The translations under genes were made by a program, and so were the position numbers. A stretch of 64,000 nt of DNA, from positions 62,001-126,000 of the forward strand of contig NZ_JAJTWU010000010.1 of assembly GCF_021353265.1 (NCBI RefSeq), in the 5' to 3' direction. Source of the DNA: Pelomonas cellulosilytica. GTDB lineage: Bacteria > Pseudomonadota > Gammaproteobacteria > Burkholderiales > Burkholderiaceae_C. Under the pieces are notes generated by a model, which was not told the DNA's origin, made no database searches, and saw only the letters and a program-made list of their open reading frames with translations. Shown here piece after piece: positions 7,537-15,966 of the stretch (the stretch's first letter is position 1; each line of letters starts with the position of its first letter).

Positions 7537-8229
7537 ATGGACCCCGAAACCCTGCTGGCCGAATTGCGCCAGGTCGATGCCGAACGCGCCCGCCGCGCCG
7601 CTGATGCGGGCCTCGCCGAGCGCGTCCAGTCGCTGAAGGCCTACCAACAGCGGCGGTTCGCCAAGACCTACGCCGACCTGCTCGTCAGCACCCGCTATGC
7701 GGCGGCGACGCGCTTCTTCCTGCAGGAGCTCTATGGCCCTGGCGACTACCGCCAGCGCGATGCCCAGTTCGCCCGCGTCGTGCCCGCGCTGACACGGCTG
7801 TTCCCCGCCGAGGTGGTCGGCACCGTGGCGAAGCTTGCGCAGCTCCACGCGCTGTCGGAACGGCTGGACACGCGCATGGCCGAGCTGCTGGCCTCGCCGA
7901 CGCTGTCTGCCGAGGTCTATGCGGCCGCCTGGAGGGCCTGCGGCGAGCCGGCGTCGCGCCAGCAGCAGATCACGCTGACGCTGGCCATCGGCACGTCGCT
8001 GGACCGGCTGACCCGCAAGCCGCTGCTGCGCCAGTCGCTGCGGCTGATGCGCGGCCCGGCCCAGGTGGCCGGCCTCGGCGCGCTGCAGGCCTTCCTCGAA
8101 TCCGGCTTCGACACCTTCCGCGCGATGCACGGCGCCAGTGAGTTCCTGGCCACGGTCGGAGAGCGCGAGGAGGCACTCGCCCAGGCCCTCTTTCTCGGCG
8201 AAGTTGGGGCGTTAGGGCAACTCCCCTAG
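7537..8229 (+). CDS. Conserved hypothetical protein with FFLQELYG motif
   Basis: A 230-residue, mostly helical, soluble protein. The stretch ATRFFLQELYGPGDYRQRD (about 56-74) is a signature I associate with a family of unknown function in betaproteobacteria. There is no signal peptide, membrane segment or catalytic motif. The start ATG at 7537 is preferred over an upstream in-frame ATG at 7492, because the latter would overlap the divergent hydrolase start. It ends 71 bp before fadD on the same strand, so the two may be co-transcribed. Function unknown. Confidence 0.7.
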   Translation: MDPETLLAELRQVDAERARRAADAGLAERVQSLKAYQQRRFAKTYADLLVSTRYAAATRFFLQELYGPGDYRQRDAQFARVVPALTRLFPAEVVGTVAKLAQLHALSERLDTRMAELLASPTLSAEVYAAAWRACGEPASRQQQITLTLAIGTSLDRLTRKPLLRQSLRLMRGPAQVAGLGALQAFLESGFDTFRAMHGASEFLATVGEREEALAQALFLGEVGALGQLP

Positions 8230-8300
8230 CGAGATGTAACAACGGCGACCACCATCGGGGACTTCATGTCGCGCCGCCCGGCGACACACAAGGATCTCCG

Positions 8301-10037
8301 ATGACCGCAGTCCTCGCAGAAGCCGCGCCCGAAGCCCCGTCCTGCGCGCGCCCGTGGCTCACCAGCTACCCCGCGGGCGTGCCGGCCGGCGTGGAGCCCA
8401 CCAGCTGCCCTCACCTCGTCGAGCTGCTGGAGGCGGCCTTCCGGCGGCACGCCAACCGCGACGCCGCGGTCTGCATGGGCCAGCGCCTGAGCTTTGCCGA
8501 CCTGGACCGCCTCTCGGCCCGGCTCGGCGCCTGGCTGCAGGCCCAGGGGCTCAAGCCCGGCGATCGCGTGGCGCTGATGATGCCCAACATGCTGCAGTAC
8601 AGCATCGCCGTCGCCGCCGTGCTGCGCGCCGGCTTCGTCGTCGTCGGCGTGAACCCGGCCTACACGCCGCGCGAGCTGGCGCACCAGCTCAAGGACTCCG
8701 GCGCGCGTGCCCTCATCGTGCTGGAGAACTTCGCGCGGACGGTCGCGGACGTCATTGACGCGACCGAGGTCCGGCACGTCATCCTGACGTCGGTCGGCGA
8801 CCTGCTCGGCTGGTGGAAGGGGTCGCTTGCCAACTTCGCGCGGCGCCACGTCAGCAAGCAAGTGCCCGAGTTCCGCCTGCCCACGGGTGATGGCCGCACT
8901 GTTGTGCGCTTCAACGAGGCGCTGCGCCATGGCGAGCGCCTGCCGCTGCGCAAGCCCGCGCTACGCCCGGACGACGTCGCCTTCCTGCAGTACACCGGCG
9001 GCACGACCGGCGTGTCCAAGGGCGCAACGCTGCTACACCGCAACGTCGCCGCCAATGTGCTGCAGATCGAGGCCTGGTTCCGGCCGATGCTGGCGCGGCT
9101 GCCCGATCCGCACGCCCCGCTCACGACCGTCTGCGTGCTGCCGCTGCACCATGTGTTCGCGCTCACGGCGTGCCTGCTGCTCGGCGCACGCATGGGTCAT
9201 CTCAATCTGCTGGTGCCGGACGCGGGCGACGTTCCCGGCCTCGTCGACACGCTGCGCGGCCACAAGCTGCACATCTTCCCGGGAGCCGAGGCGATATTCG
9301 GCGCGCTGCTGCAGACGCCGGGGTTCCACCGGCTGGACTTCTCCGAACTCGCCATCACCAGCGGCGGGGGCATGGCCCTGCAGCCGGCCACGGCCGAGCG
9401 ATGGCTGCAGGCCACCGGCTGCCCGATCGTGGAGGGCTACGGCCTGTCGGAGACATCGCCGGCCGTGGCGATCAACCCGCTCGACCCGCGTGAGTTCAAC
9501 GGCAGCGTCGGCCTGCCGCTGCCATCCACCGAGATCAGCATCCGCGACGACGACGGCCAGCAGTTGCCAGCGGGTGAGCCTGGCGAGATCTGCGTCCGCG
9601 GCCCGCAGGTCATGGCCGGCTACTGGCGGCGGCCCGAAGAGACGGCGCAGGCGCTGTGGCACGACGGCTTCTTCAAGACGGGGGACATCGGCGTCATGGA
9701 CGAGCGCGGCTTCGTGCGCCTCGTCGACCGCAAGAAGGACCTGATCCTGGTCGGCGGCCTCCACGTCTATCCGAGCGAGGTCGAGCAGGTGGCCGGCCAG
9801 CATCCCGGCGTTCTGGCGTGCGCCGCCGTCGGTGTGCCGGAGCCGCGCGGCGGCGAGGCCGTCAAGCTGTTCGTCGTGCGGCGCGACGCGGCCCTCGACG
9901 AGGACGCGCTGGCCCGCCACTGCGCCCGGCAGCTGGCGGCCTACAAGCGGCCGCGGTTTATCGAGTTCTGCGCCGAATTACCAAGGAATGGCGTCGGCAA
10001 GATCCTGCGCCGCGAGCTACGGGCGCTGGATGCCTGA
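8301..10037 (+). CDS. fadD: Long-chain fatty acid-CoA ligase (AMP-forming)
   Basis: A 578-residue member of the adenylate-forming family that activates fatty acids to acyl-CoA for beta-oxidation. Seen: the P-loop-like motif YTGGTTGVSKGA (about 232), the A5 motif GYGLSETSP, the ATP-binding GDIGVMDERGFVRLVDRKKDLI, the C-terminal hinge and the catalytic Lys in GVGKILRRELR. The length and the N-terminal extension fit FadD. AAGGA precedes the ATG. A 6-bp hairpin (TGTCGC/GCGACA, 8267-8286) lies just before the ribosome-binding site. Other beta-oxidation genes are not adjacent. The exact chain-length range is not visible from sequence. Confidence 0.93.
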   Translation: MTAVLAEAAPEAPSCARPWLTSYPAGVPAGVEPTSCPHLVELLEAAFRRHANRDAAVCMGQRLSFADLDRLSARLGAWLQAQGLKPGDRVALMMPNMLQYSIAVAAVLRAGFVVVGVNPAYTPRELAHQLKDSGARALIVLENFARTVADVIDATEVRHVILTSVGDLLGWWKGSLANFARRHVSKQVPEFRLPTGDGRTVVRFNEALRHGERLPLRKPALRPDDVAFLQYTGGTTGVSKGATLLHRNVAANVLQIEAWFRPMLARLPDPHAPLTTVCVLPLHHVFALTACLLLGARMGHLNLLVPDAGDVPGLVDTLRGHKLHIFPGAEAIFGALLQTPGFHRLDFSELAITSGGGMALQPATAERWLQATGCPIVEGYGLSETSPAVAINPLDPREFNGSVGLPLPSTEISIRDDDGQQLPAGEPGEICVRGPQVMAGYWRRPEETAQALWHDGFFKTGDIGVMDERGFVRLVDRKKDLILVGGLHVYPSEVEQVAGQHPGVLACAAVGVPEPRGGEAVKLFVVRRDAALDEDALARHCARQLAAYKRPRFIEFCAELPRNGVGKILRRELRALDA

Positions 10038-10052
10038 AACCGCCGGACCGCG

Positions 10053-11012
10053 TCAGAACGGGTTGTTCTTGGCGCGCGACAGGAACAGGTTGCCGATGTC
10101 CGTCTGCGCCTTCGGGCCCAGCAGCGTGTCGCCGGCCCACAGCCACTGCGACGGGATCGCGTCGGCCTTCAGCGTGTCGGTCGTGCAGTCCTGCGGCGCG
10201 ACGTTGCTGAGGCAGGCGGCCTGCGTCGAATTGGAGAAGCCGAAGAGCGACGGGTAGCGCGTGTAACGCTGGATCGTCTCGTCGACCAGGGCCAGCCCGA
10301 TCAAGTGGCCGTCGTTGATGATGTTCAGTCGCATCGCCGTGTTGAACGCGGCGCTGAGCTCATCGAGGAAGGCCGCGCGGTCGATGTCCGTCTGCTGCTC
10401 GCGCTCGCGCTGGCCGAAGGGCGTCTGGCCCACGTCGAAGATGGTGGCGATGACCACCCGGCCGTTGGCATTGGCGATGCGGTTGGCCTGGTCGGCCAGC
10501 TGCTTGCCGCGGGCCTTGGCCTCGTTGATGAGCGAGTCCTTGCTGACGGCCGGGTACTGGCGATACAGCTCAACGATATCGTTCACGCCAACCATGATGC
10601 CGACGATGTCCCTCGGGCCGAAACGGTCGTTGGCCAGGTGTTTGTCGATCTGGTCGCTCACGTCGACCACCTTGGCGCCGGCCGCCGCGTACATCAGGCC
10701 CTGCGGCAACGCGACGAAGGCCGAGTTGCACTGTGGGTAGACGAAGCCGAACCCGCCGGCCAGCGACTGGCTCCAGACGGGGCTCTGCGTGCAGTCGACC
10801 AGCTTGGTGGTGCTGTCCAGCCCGTTGACGGTGTACTTCTTGCCGCTGGAAAGAATGACGCCGCTCTCGTCGCCGAAGGCGATGGCGCGCGTCGGCGCGA
10901 ACGGTTCGATCTGCGAGGTGCCCCCGCCGCCACAGCCGGCCAGCAGCGCGGCGGCGGCCAGCGAAGCCCAAGCGAGGCCGCGCTTCAATTTCTGGGAGAC
11001 AACACGTTGCAT
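10053..11012 (-). CDS. SGNH/GDSL hydrolase-like lipoprotein with altered catalytic motifs
   Basis: A 319-residue predicted lipoprotein. The signal peptide ends in the lipobox LLAGC followed by a Gly run. The SGNH frame is visible: block I reads AFGDESGVI where GDSL is expected, block III is present as GIMVGVNDIVE, and the C-terminal block reads WLWAGDTLLGPKAQ where the family has D-x-x-H. So the nucleophile Ser is displaced by Glu and the catalytic His looks replaced by Leu. It may bind rather than cleave a lipid or glycan ester. It is the last gene of the purE-purK-tsaC run, 25 bp after tsaC. The start is placed at the ATG just before the signal peptide. Confidence 0.72.
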   Translation of the reverse strand: MQRVVSQKLKRGLAWASLAAAALLAGCGGGGTSQIEPFAPTRAIAFGDESGVILSSGKKYTVNGLDSTTKLVDCTQSPVWSQSLAGGFGFVYPQCNSAFVALPQGLMYAAAGAKVVDVSDQIDKHLANDRFGPRDIVGIMVGVNDIVELYRQYPAVSKDSLINEAKARGKQLADQANRIANANGRVVIATIFDVGQTPFGQREREQQTDIDRAAFLDELSAAFNTAMRLNIINDGHLIGLALVDETIQRYTRYPSLFGFSNSTQAACLSNVAPQDCTTDTLKADAIPSQWLWAGDTLLGPKAQTDIGNLFLSRAKNNPF

Positions 11013-11037
11013 GACGATCAACTCAGGGACAGGGAAC

Positions 11038-12024
11038 TCAATCGGAGAAGGCGGCGGCGGCCCGGCTGAGCCGGTCGCGCACGCCATCCCATGCGGGGTC
11101 GGCCGGGGGCGCCTCGACCCAGATCTCACGGGCGCCGGCCGCGTCCATCGACCGCAGCACCGCGAACAATTCGTGGGCCGCCGCCGCCGGATCGGCCGGC
11201 AGGGCCTGCCAGCGCCAGGCCGGTAACCGGGCGCGTGAATATACCGCCACCCCCTCCAAGCCCCCGCTGGCGGCGGCGGTGGCGGAAAGTAAAGCCAGCC
11301 GGTCGGCCGTCATCAGCCGCACGCGCGCTGCCGGCGCGTAATGCGCCGCCAGCGTGCCCGACGCCTTGGGGGCGGTGGCGTCCGGCTCGGCTAGCGGCTC
11401 GCCCAACACGGCCTCGATGCGCTCGCGGCTGAGCAGCCCGGGGCGCAGCAGCGCCGGTCGCTCCCGGCTGCAGTCGACGATGCTCGACTCGATGCCCACC
11501 TCGCACGCGCCGCCGTCCAGCACCATCAGCCCGGGCCCGAACTCGTCGACGACATGCCGGGCCAGCGTCGGGCTGACGCGGCCGAAGCGGTTGGCGCTCG
11601 GTGCTGCCACGCCCGCCACGCCCAGCGCGCGCGCCGCCGCCAGCACGGCGCGGGCGACCGGGTGGGCTGGCGCACGCAGCGCGATGGTCGCCTGCCCGCC
11701 AGCGGCGCCGCTCGCCACGCCAGGGCGGCGCGGCACGATGACCGTCAGCGGCCCCGGCCAGAAGGCGTCCATCAGCCGCCGCGCGATGGCCGGCAACTGC
11801 CCGGCAAAGGGCTCGCCGCCAGCGGCGTCCAGCACGTGGACGATCAGCGGGTGGTCGCTCGGCCGGCCCTTGGCCGCGAAGATCTGCGCGACGGCGGCGT
11901 CATCGTCGGCGCGCGCCGCCAGGCCGTAGACCGTCTCCGTGGGCAGGCCCAGCAGGCCGCCCTCGGCCAGGCGCTGCGCGGCGGCCTGGATGGCGTCGGA
12001 ATCGTTACCGGGCAGCAGCATCAC
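11038..12024 (-). CDS. tsaC: L-threonylcarbamoyladenylate synthase, Sua5 type
   Basis: A 328-residue enzyme making threonylcarbamoyl-AMP from Thr, bicarbonate and ATP, the first step of t6A37 tRNA modification. The N-terminal YrdC domain shows GGLLGLPTETVYGLAARA, KGRPSDHPLIVH and APSANRFGRVSPT. After about residue 205 a linker (KASGTLAAHYAP, about 224) leads to the C-terminal Sua5 domain, so this is the long Sua5 form rather than the short TsaC form. It lies 57 bp downstream of purK on the same strand, a common arrangement in Burkholderiales. Probably co-transcribed with purEK. Confidence 0.93.
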   Translation of the reverse strand: MMLLPGNDSDAIQAAAQRLAEGGLLGLPTETVYGLAARADDDAAVAQIFAAKGRPSDHPLIVHVLDAAGGEPFAGQLPAIARRLMDAFWPGPLTVIVPRRPGVASGAAGGQATIALRAPAHPVARAVLAAARALGVAGVAAPSANRFGRVSPTLARHVVDEFGPGLMVLDGGACEVGIESSIVDCSRERPALLRPGLLSRERIEAVLGEPLAEPDATAPKASGTLAAHYAPAARVRLMTADRLALLSATAAASGGLEGVAVYSRARLPAWRWQALPADPAAAAHELFAVLRSMDAAGAREIWVEAPPADPAWDGVRDRLSRAAAAFSD

Positions 12025-12081
12025 GGCCGGTGCATCCGTGCCGCGTCAGGCCGACGATGAGCGTACAGAGCCGTCATGCCG

Positions 12082-13281
12082 TCAGAAGTCCACCGGAAGG
12101 CCGAGGATGGCTGCTGCCTGCCGCGCCACGTCGCGCGCCGCCTCGGCGGTGTCGGCCGTGATGTTGAGATGGCCCATCTTGCGGCCGTGCCGTGCCTCGG
12201 CCTTGCCGTACAGATGCAGATGCGTGCCGGGCAGCGCCAGCACGCGGTCCCACGGCGGCGGCGTCGGGCCGCCATCGGCGGAGAACCACAGGTCGCCCAG
12301 CAGGTTCAGCATGACGGACGGCGAATGCTGGCGAAGTTCAGGCAGCGGCAGCCCGGCCAGCGCACGCACCTGCAGTTCGAACTGCGAGGCATTGCAGCCG
12401 TTCATCGTCCAGTGGCCGGAGTTGTGCGGCCGCGGCGCCATCTCGTTGACCACCAGGCGCCCGTCGGCAAGCCAGAAGAACTCGATGCACAGCACGCCTA
12501 CGTAGGCCAGCGCCTCGGCGACCTGGCGCGCGGCGGCGACGGCCTGCTGCTGGACAGCCACCGGCACGTCCGGCGCCGGCACCTGCGTGACGGCCAGGAT
12601 GCCGCCGCGGTGCAGGTTCTGCTGCACCGGATAGCTGACGATCTGGCCGTCCGCGCCCCGTGCCAGCAGCACGCTCAGCTCGCGCTTCAGGGGCAGTAGC
12701 TGCTCCAGCACGCAGGGCACGCGCTTCAGGCCGTCCCAGGCCGCAGCCAGCTCAGCCTGCGTGTTGACGCGCACTTGGCCCTTGCCGTCGTAGCCCATGC
12801 GGCTGGTCTTCAGGATGCCGGGCAGCAGCGCCGGGTCCACGGCGGCCAGCTCGATGTCGTTCGTAATGACGGCATGCGGCGCGGGATAGACGCCGGACTG
12901 GGCGCCTGCGGCCTCAAAGTGCGCCTTCTCGACAGCGCGGTCCTGGCAGACGGCCACAGCCGCTGCTGCGGGCGCCACGGTGCGCATGCCCGCCAACGTC
13001 TCCAGTGCCACGGCGGGCACGTTCTCGAATTCGGTCGTGATCGCGTCACAGTCGCGCGCCAGCTGGGCCAGGCCGAAGGAATCGAGGTAGTCGGCCCGCA
13101 CATGCTGCTCGGCCACGGCGCCGGCCGGGCTGATGGCGTCCGGGTCCAGCACGACGCAGCGGTAGCCCAGCGCCTGCGCGGCATGGACGAACATGCGGCC
13201 CAGCTGGCCGCCGCCCAGCACGCCCAGCGTCGCCTGACGGGACCCGCCCGGCGTCGTGGCCCCGGGGAGCAGCGCGCTCAA
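12082..13281 (-). CDS. purK: 5-(carboxyamino)imidazole ribonucleotide synthase
   Basis: A 399-residue ATP-grasp enzyme converting AIR, ATP and bicarbonate to N5-CAIR in purine synthesis. Seen: the N-terminal nucleotide-binding start [17 protein letters not shown], the ATP-grasp lysine region [15 protein letters not shown], the [29 protein letters not shown] core and the C-terminal domain. Its GTG/ATG start region overlaps the purE stop by 4 bases (13278-13281), so translation is coupled to purE, which makes the next enzyme of the pathway. Confidence 0.96.
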   Translation of the reverse strand: MSALLPGATTPGGSRQATLGVLGGGQLGRMFVHAAQALGYRCVVLDPDAISPAGAVAEQHVRADYLDSFGLAQLARDCDAITTEFENVPAVALETLAGMRTVAPAAAAVAVCQDRAVEKAHFEAAGAQSGVYPAPHAVITNDIELAAVDPALLPGILKTSRMGYDGKGQVRVNTQAELAAAWDGLKRVPCVLEQLLPLKRELSVLLARGADGQIVSYPVQQNLHRGGILAVTQVPAPDVPVAVQQQAVAAARQVAEALAYVGVLCIEFFWLADGRLVVNEMAPRPHNSGHWTMNGCNASQFELQVRALAGLPLPELRQHSPSVMLNLLGDLWFSADGGPTPPPWDRVLALPGTHLHLYGKAEARHGRKMGHLNITADTAEAARDVARQAAAILGLPVDF

Positions 13282-13790
13282 CGCAGGTCCTCGGTCATCG
13301 CCTGCGCCACGGCCGTCTGGCGGGCGCGGAAGGCGGCCAGCTTCTGCAGCAGCGCGGCGTCGCCCGTGGCCAGCGTCGCCACGGCGAACAGCGCCGCGTT
13401 GGCCGCCCCGGCGTTGCCGATGGCGAACGTCGCGACGGGAATGCCCTTGGGCATCTGCACGATCGAATGCAGCGAATCAACACCCTGCAGATGGCGGCTG
13501 GCCACCGGCACGCCCAGCACGGGGACGGTGGTCTTGGCCGCCAGCATGCCCGGCAGATGGGCTGCGCCGCCCGCGCCGGCGATGATGGCCTTCAGGCCGC
13601 GTCCGGCCGCAGCTTCGGCGTAGGCGAACATCTCGTCGGGCATGCGGTGGGCCGACACGACCCGAGCCTCGAACGGCACGCCGAACTCGGTCAGAATCTC
13701 GGCGGCCTGCTTCATCGTTTCCCAGTCGCTGCTGGAGCCCATGACGATGCCGATGACGGCGTCGGGGTTCAAAGGGACTGACGTAGACAA
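13278..13790 (-). CDS. purE: N5-carboxyaminoimidazole ribonucleotide mutase
   Basis: A 170-residue class I PurE that moves the carboxylate of N5-CAIR to give CAIR. The signature [14 protein letters not shown] opens the fold, followed by [10 protein letters not shown] (the catalytic His region) and [17 protein letters not shown]. Length is normal. It is the first gene of a leftward run purE-purK-tsaC-SGNH lipoprotein. The 64 bp between it and the divergent thioredoxin gene must hold both promoters. Confidence 0.97.
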   Translation of the reverse strand: MSTSVPLNPDAVIGIVMGSSSDWETMKQAAEILTEFGVPFEARVVSAHRMPDEMFAYAEAAAGRGLKAIIAGAGGAAHLPGMLAAKTTVPVLGVPVASRHLQGVDSLHSIVQMPKGIPVATFAIGNAGAANAALFAVATLATGDAALLQKLAAFRARQTAVAQAMTEDLR

Positions 13791-13854
13791 GAGGCGCTCC
13801 GAGACTCAGGGAAGCCTTGAATTGTAGAAGCCGAGGCTCCAGCTACCTCCCGCC

Positions 13855-14808
13855 ATGATCGACATCACCCTCCAGAACTTCGAAGCCGAACTCATCAACG
13901 CGTCGATGCGCCAGCCCGTGCTGCTGGACATCTGGGCGCCATGGTGCGGCCCCTGCCGCACGCTCGGTCCCATCCTGGAGAAGCTGGAGACGGCCTACGC
14001 CGGTCGCTTCGGACTGGCCAAGCTGAACAGCGACGAGGTGCCCGAGATCGCCGGCCAGCTGAGCCAGATGTTCGGCGTGCGCAGCATCCCGTTCTGCGTG
14101 ATGTTCGTGGACGGCCAGCCGGTGGACGGTTTCGTCGGCGCGCTGCCCGAGTCGCAGATCCGCGAGTTCCTAGACAAGCACGTGCCCGCCGGCGAGGAGC
14201 TGGAGGCCGAGGCCGACGTGGCGGAAGCAGAAGACCTGATGGCCGAGGGCGACCTGGAAGCCGCGCTGGCCAAGCTGGCCCATGCCGTCGAGACCGACCC
14301 GGCCAACGACACCGCCCGCTTCGACTACGTGAAGGCGCTGCTGGAGCTGGGCCTGCTGGAGGATGCCCGCGCCGCGTTCGCGCCGGTGGCCGCGAAGGCG
14401 GCGGACACGATCACGCCGCACGCCCGCTTCGCCGCGCTGGCCGTCTGGCTGACCGCCATCGAAGACGCGGCAACGACCGACGCCGCCGAGCTCCAAGCCG
14501 CCATCGCCGCCAACAAGCGCGACTTCGACGCCCGCTTCACGCTGGCCCAGCACCATCTCGCCCACCAGCGTTTCACCGAAGCGATGGACGAGCTGCTGGA
14601 GATCATCATGCGCGACAAGACCTGGAACGGCGAGGCCGCACGCAAGGCCTATGTCGCCATCCTGGAGCTGCTGACGAAGCCAGCACCGAAGCCGACCACC
14701 GAGGCCAAGGGCGGCGGCACGCTGGAGATCGCCGGCAAGGCCGCCGTCGTGCAGAGCGACCCGCTGATCGACCAGTACCGCCGCAAGCTGTCGATGGCGC
14801 TGTTCTGA
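13855..14808 (+). CDS. Thioredoxin-TPR protein (YbbN/CnoX family)
   Basis: A 317-residue cytoplasmic protein. The N-terminal thioredoxin domain (about 1-112) has the intact active site WAPWCGPC with C31 and C34. A helical TPR-like region follows (about 120-290), as in YbbN/CnoX, which hands stressed proteins to chaperones. The E. coli member has lost the redox-active pair, while this one keeps it, so it could also reduce disulfides. The gene is alone on the plus strand between leftward genes, and starts 64 bp from divergent purE. No upstream stress promoter is obvious. Confidence 0.88.
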   Translation: MIDITLQNFEAELINASMRQPVLLDIWAPWCGPCRTLGPILEKLETAYAGRFGLAKLNSDEVPEIAGQLSQMFGVRSIPFCVMFVDGQPVDGFVGALPESQIREFLDKHVPAGEELEAEADVAEAEDLMAEGDLEAALAKLAHAVETDPANDTARFDYVKALLELGLLEDARAAFAPVAAKAADTITPHARFAALAVWLTAIEDAATTDAAELQAAIAANKRDFDARFTLAQHHLAHQRFTEAMDELLEIIMRDKTWNGEAARKAYVAILELLTKPAPKPTTEAKGGGTLEIAGKAAVVQSDPLIDQYRRKLSMALF

Positions 14809-14826
14809 GCCGGCGCGGCCGAGCCG

Positions 14827-15858
14827 CTACGCCGCCTCGAAGAAGAACACCGCCTGGTCGCCCCGCCCCTCGCGGTTGAGCGCGCGGGCCCGGGTCCGCC
14901 ATTGCTGCACCTGCTCGTCGCTGGCCTGGAACCGCGGGCCGCTGTAGCCGGGAGGCAGCAGCGTGGGGATACCGCGCCGGTATTTCTCGCTGACAAGGAA
15001 CTGGTGCTCGTCCGAATCGCAGTACGACGCCACCCGCGCCAGGCCGCCCTGCTGCGCCAGACTTTGCATGCTCTTGCGCGTGTGCAGGTACAGGTGGCGC
15101 GGCGCGTCCAGCTGGAACCAGTCCACGCCGTACTCCTCCCAGGCGGCGCAGTCCGCGACCGGGATGCGCACCAGGGCCGTGCCGCCGGGCGCCAGCAGCG
15201 TCTGCAGCTTGCGGAACACCGCCCGCGGCGCCTCCATGTGCTCGAACGAGTGGTGCATCATGATCAGGTCGAACAGGCCATCGAGCGCTTCGAGGCTGCA
15301 GCGCTTGAAGCGCAGCGTGGCGTCCACCTGCCGCTCCTCGGGCAGGAAGGGGTCGATGCCCAGCAGACTGGTGAACCCGGCATTGCGCAGCCGGTACAGC
15401 AGTTGGCCGCCGCCGCAGCCCACGTCGACGATGCGGCTGCGCAGGCTGAGCCGCGGCACGCGCCGGATGGCGCTGTAGGCGGCGCGGAGCGAGGGCACCG
15501 ACACCCGCAGCGGCAGCGCATCGCCGCCGGGGGCGAACAGCATGGCCTGGTCGCGCAGGCGGTTGAGCCAGTTCTTCAGGGGGTGGCGATAGGCGGCTTC
15601 ATGGCCGCCGCGCAGGCTGTAGTAGTCGCCCCGGTAGTACGGACCCATGTCGGGCGGGATGGCGGCAATCTGCAGGCAGCCGCAGTTCGTGCACTGGAAA
15701 TACTCGAACGGCTCGCGCAGGCCATACATCATCTCCCGCGCCACGAAGACCGGGTGGTGGCCATGGCTGTCGCAGACCCGGCAGGCATGCACGGCAGGGC
15801 CGCGCGCCGCAACGGGCGCCATGGGCGGGGAAACCAGCAAGGAATCGCCTGACGTCAT
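14827..15858 (-). CDS. Class I SAM-dependent methyltransferase with N-terminal zinc-ribbon-like cysteines
   Basis: A 343-residue protein. Near the N-terminus are two CxxC pairs (CRVC at about 27 and CTNC at about 56), likely a small metal-binding ribbon. The Rossmann methyltransferase domain follows: IVDVGCGGGQLL (SAM-binding motif I), LLGIDPF (acidic loop), DLIMMHHSFEHM and LLAPGGTALVRIP. It resembles methyltransferases of surface-polysaccharide or small-molecule pathways (the C-methyltransferase-like type with a ribbon), but the substrate is unknown. The start ATG 15858 is chosen to put the ribbon near the N-terminus; an upstream in-frame start at 15933 is possible. Confidence 0.75.
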   Translation of the reverse strand: MTSGDSLLVSPPMAPVAARGPAVHACRVCDSHGHHPVFVAREMMYGLREPFEYFQCTNCGCLQIAAIPPDMGPYYRGDYYSLRGGHEAAYRHPLKNWLNRLRDQAMLFAPGGDALPLRVSVPSLRAAYSAIRRVPRLSLRSRIVDVGCGGGQLLYRLRNAGFTSLLGIDPFLPEERQVDATLRFKRCSLEALDGLFDLIMMHHSFEHMEAPRAVFRKLQTLLAPGGTALVRIPVADCAAWEEYGVDWFQLDAPRHLYLHTRKSMQSLAQQGGLARVASYCDSDEHQFLVSEKYRRGIPTLLPPGYSGPRFQASDEQVQQWRTRARALNREGRGDQAVFFFEAA

Positions 15859-15966
15859 ACGCACCGCCGGAGGTGGAACTCCAGGGCAGTCTAGCGATCC
15901 GGGGTGACAAGGCGCTGCGGGGCACCCCCCCAATTTGTCAGCGCCCGCGGGCCGTCGCCAGGCAGC

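Noticed and set aside
8267-8286. Hairpin before fadD (TGTCGC/GCGACA)
   Set aside because: A 6-bp stem in 70% G+C DNA is expected by chance; it is not strong enough to call a regulatory site.
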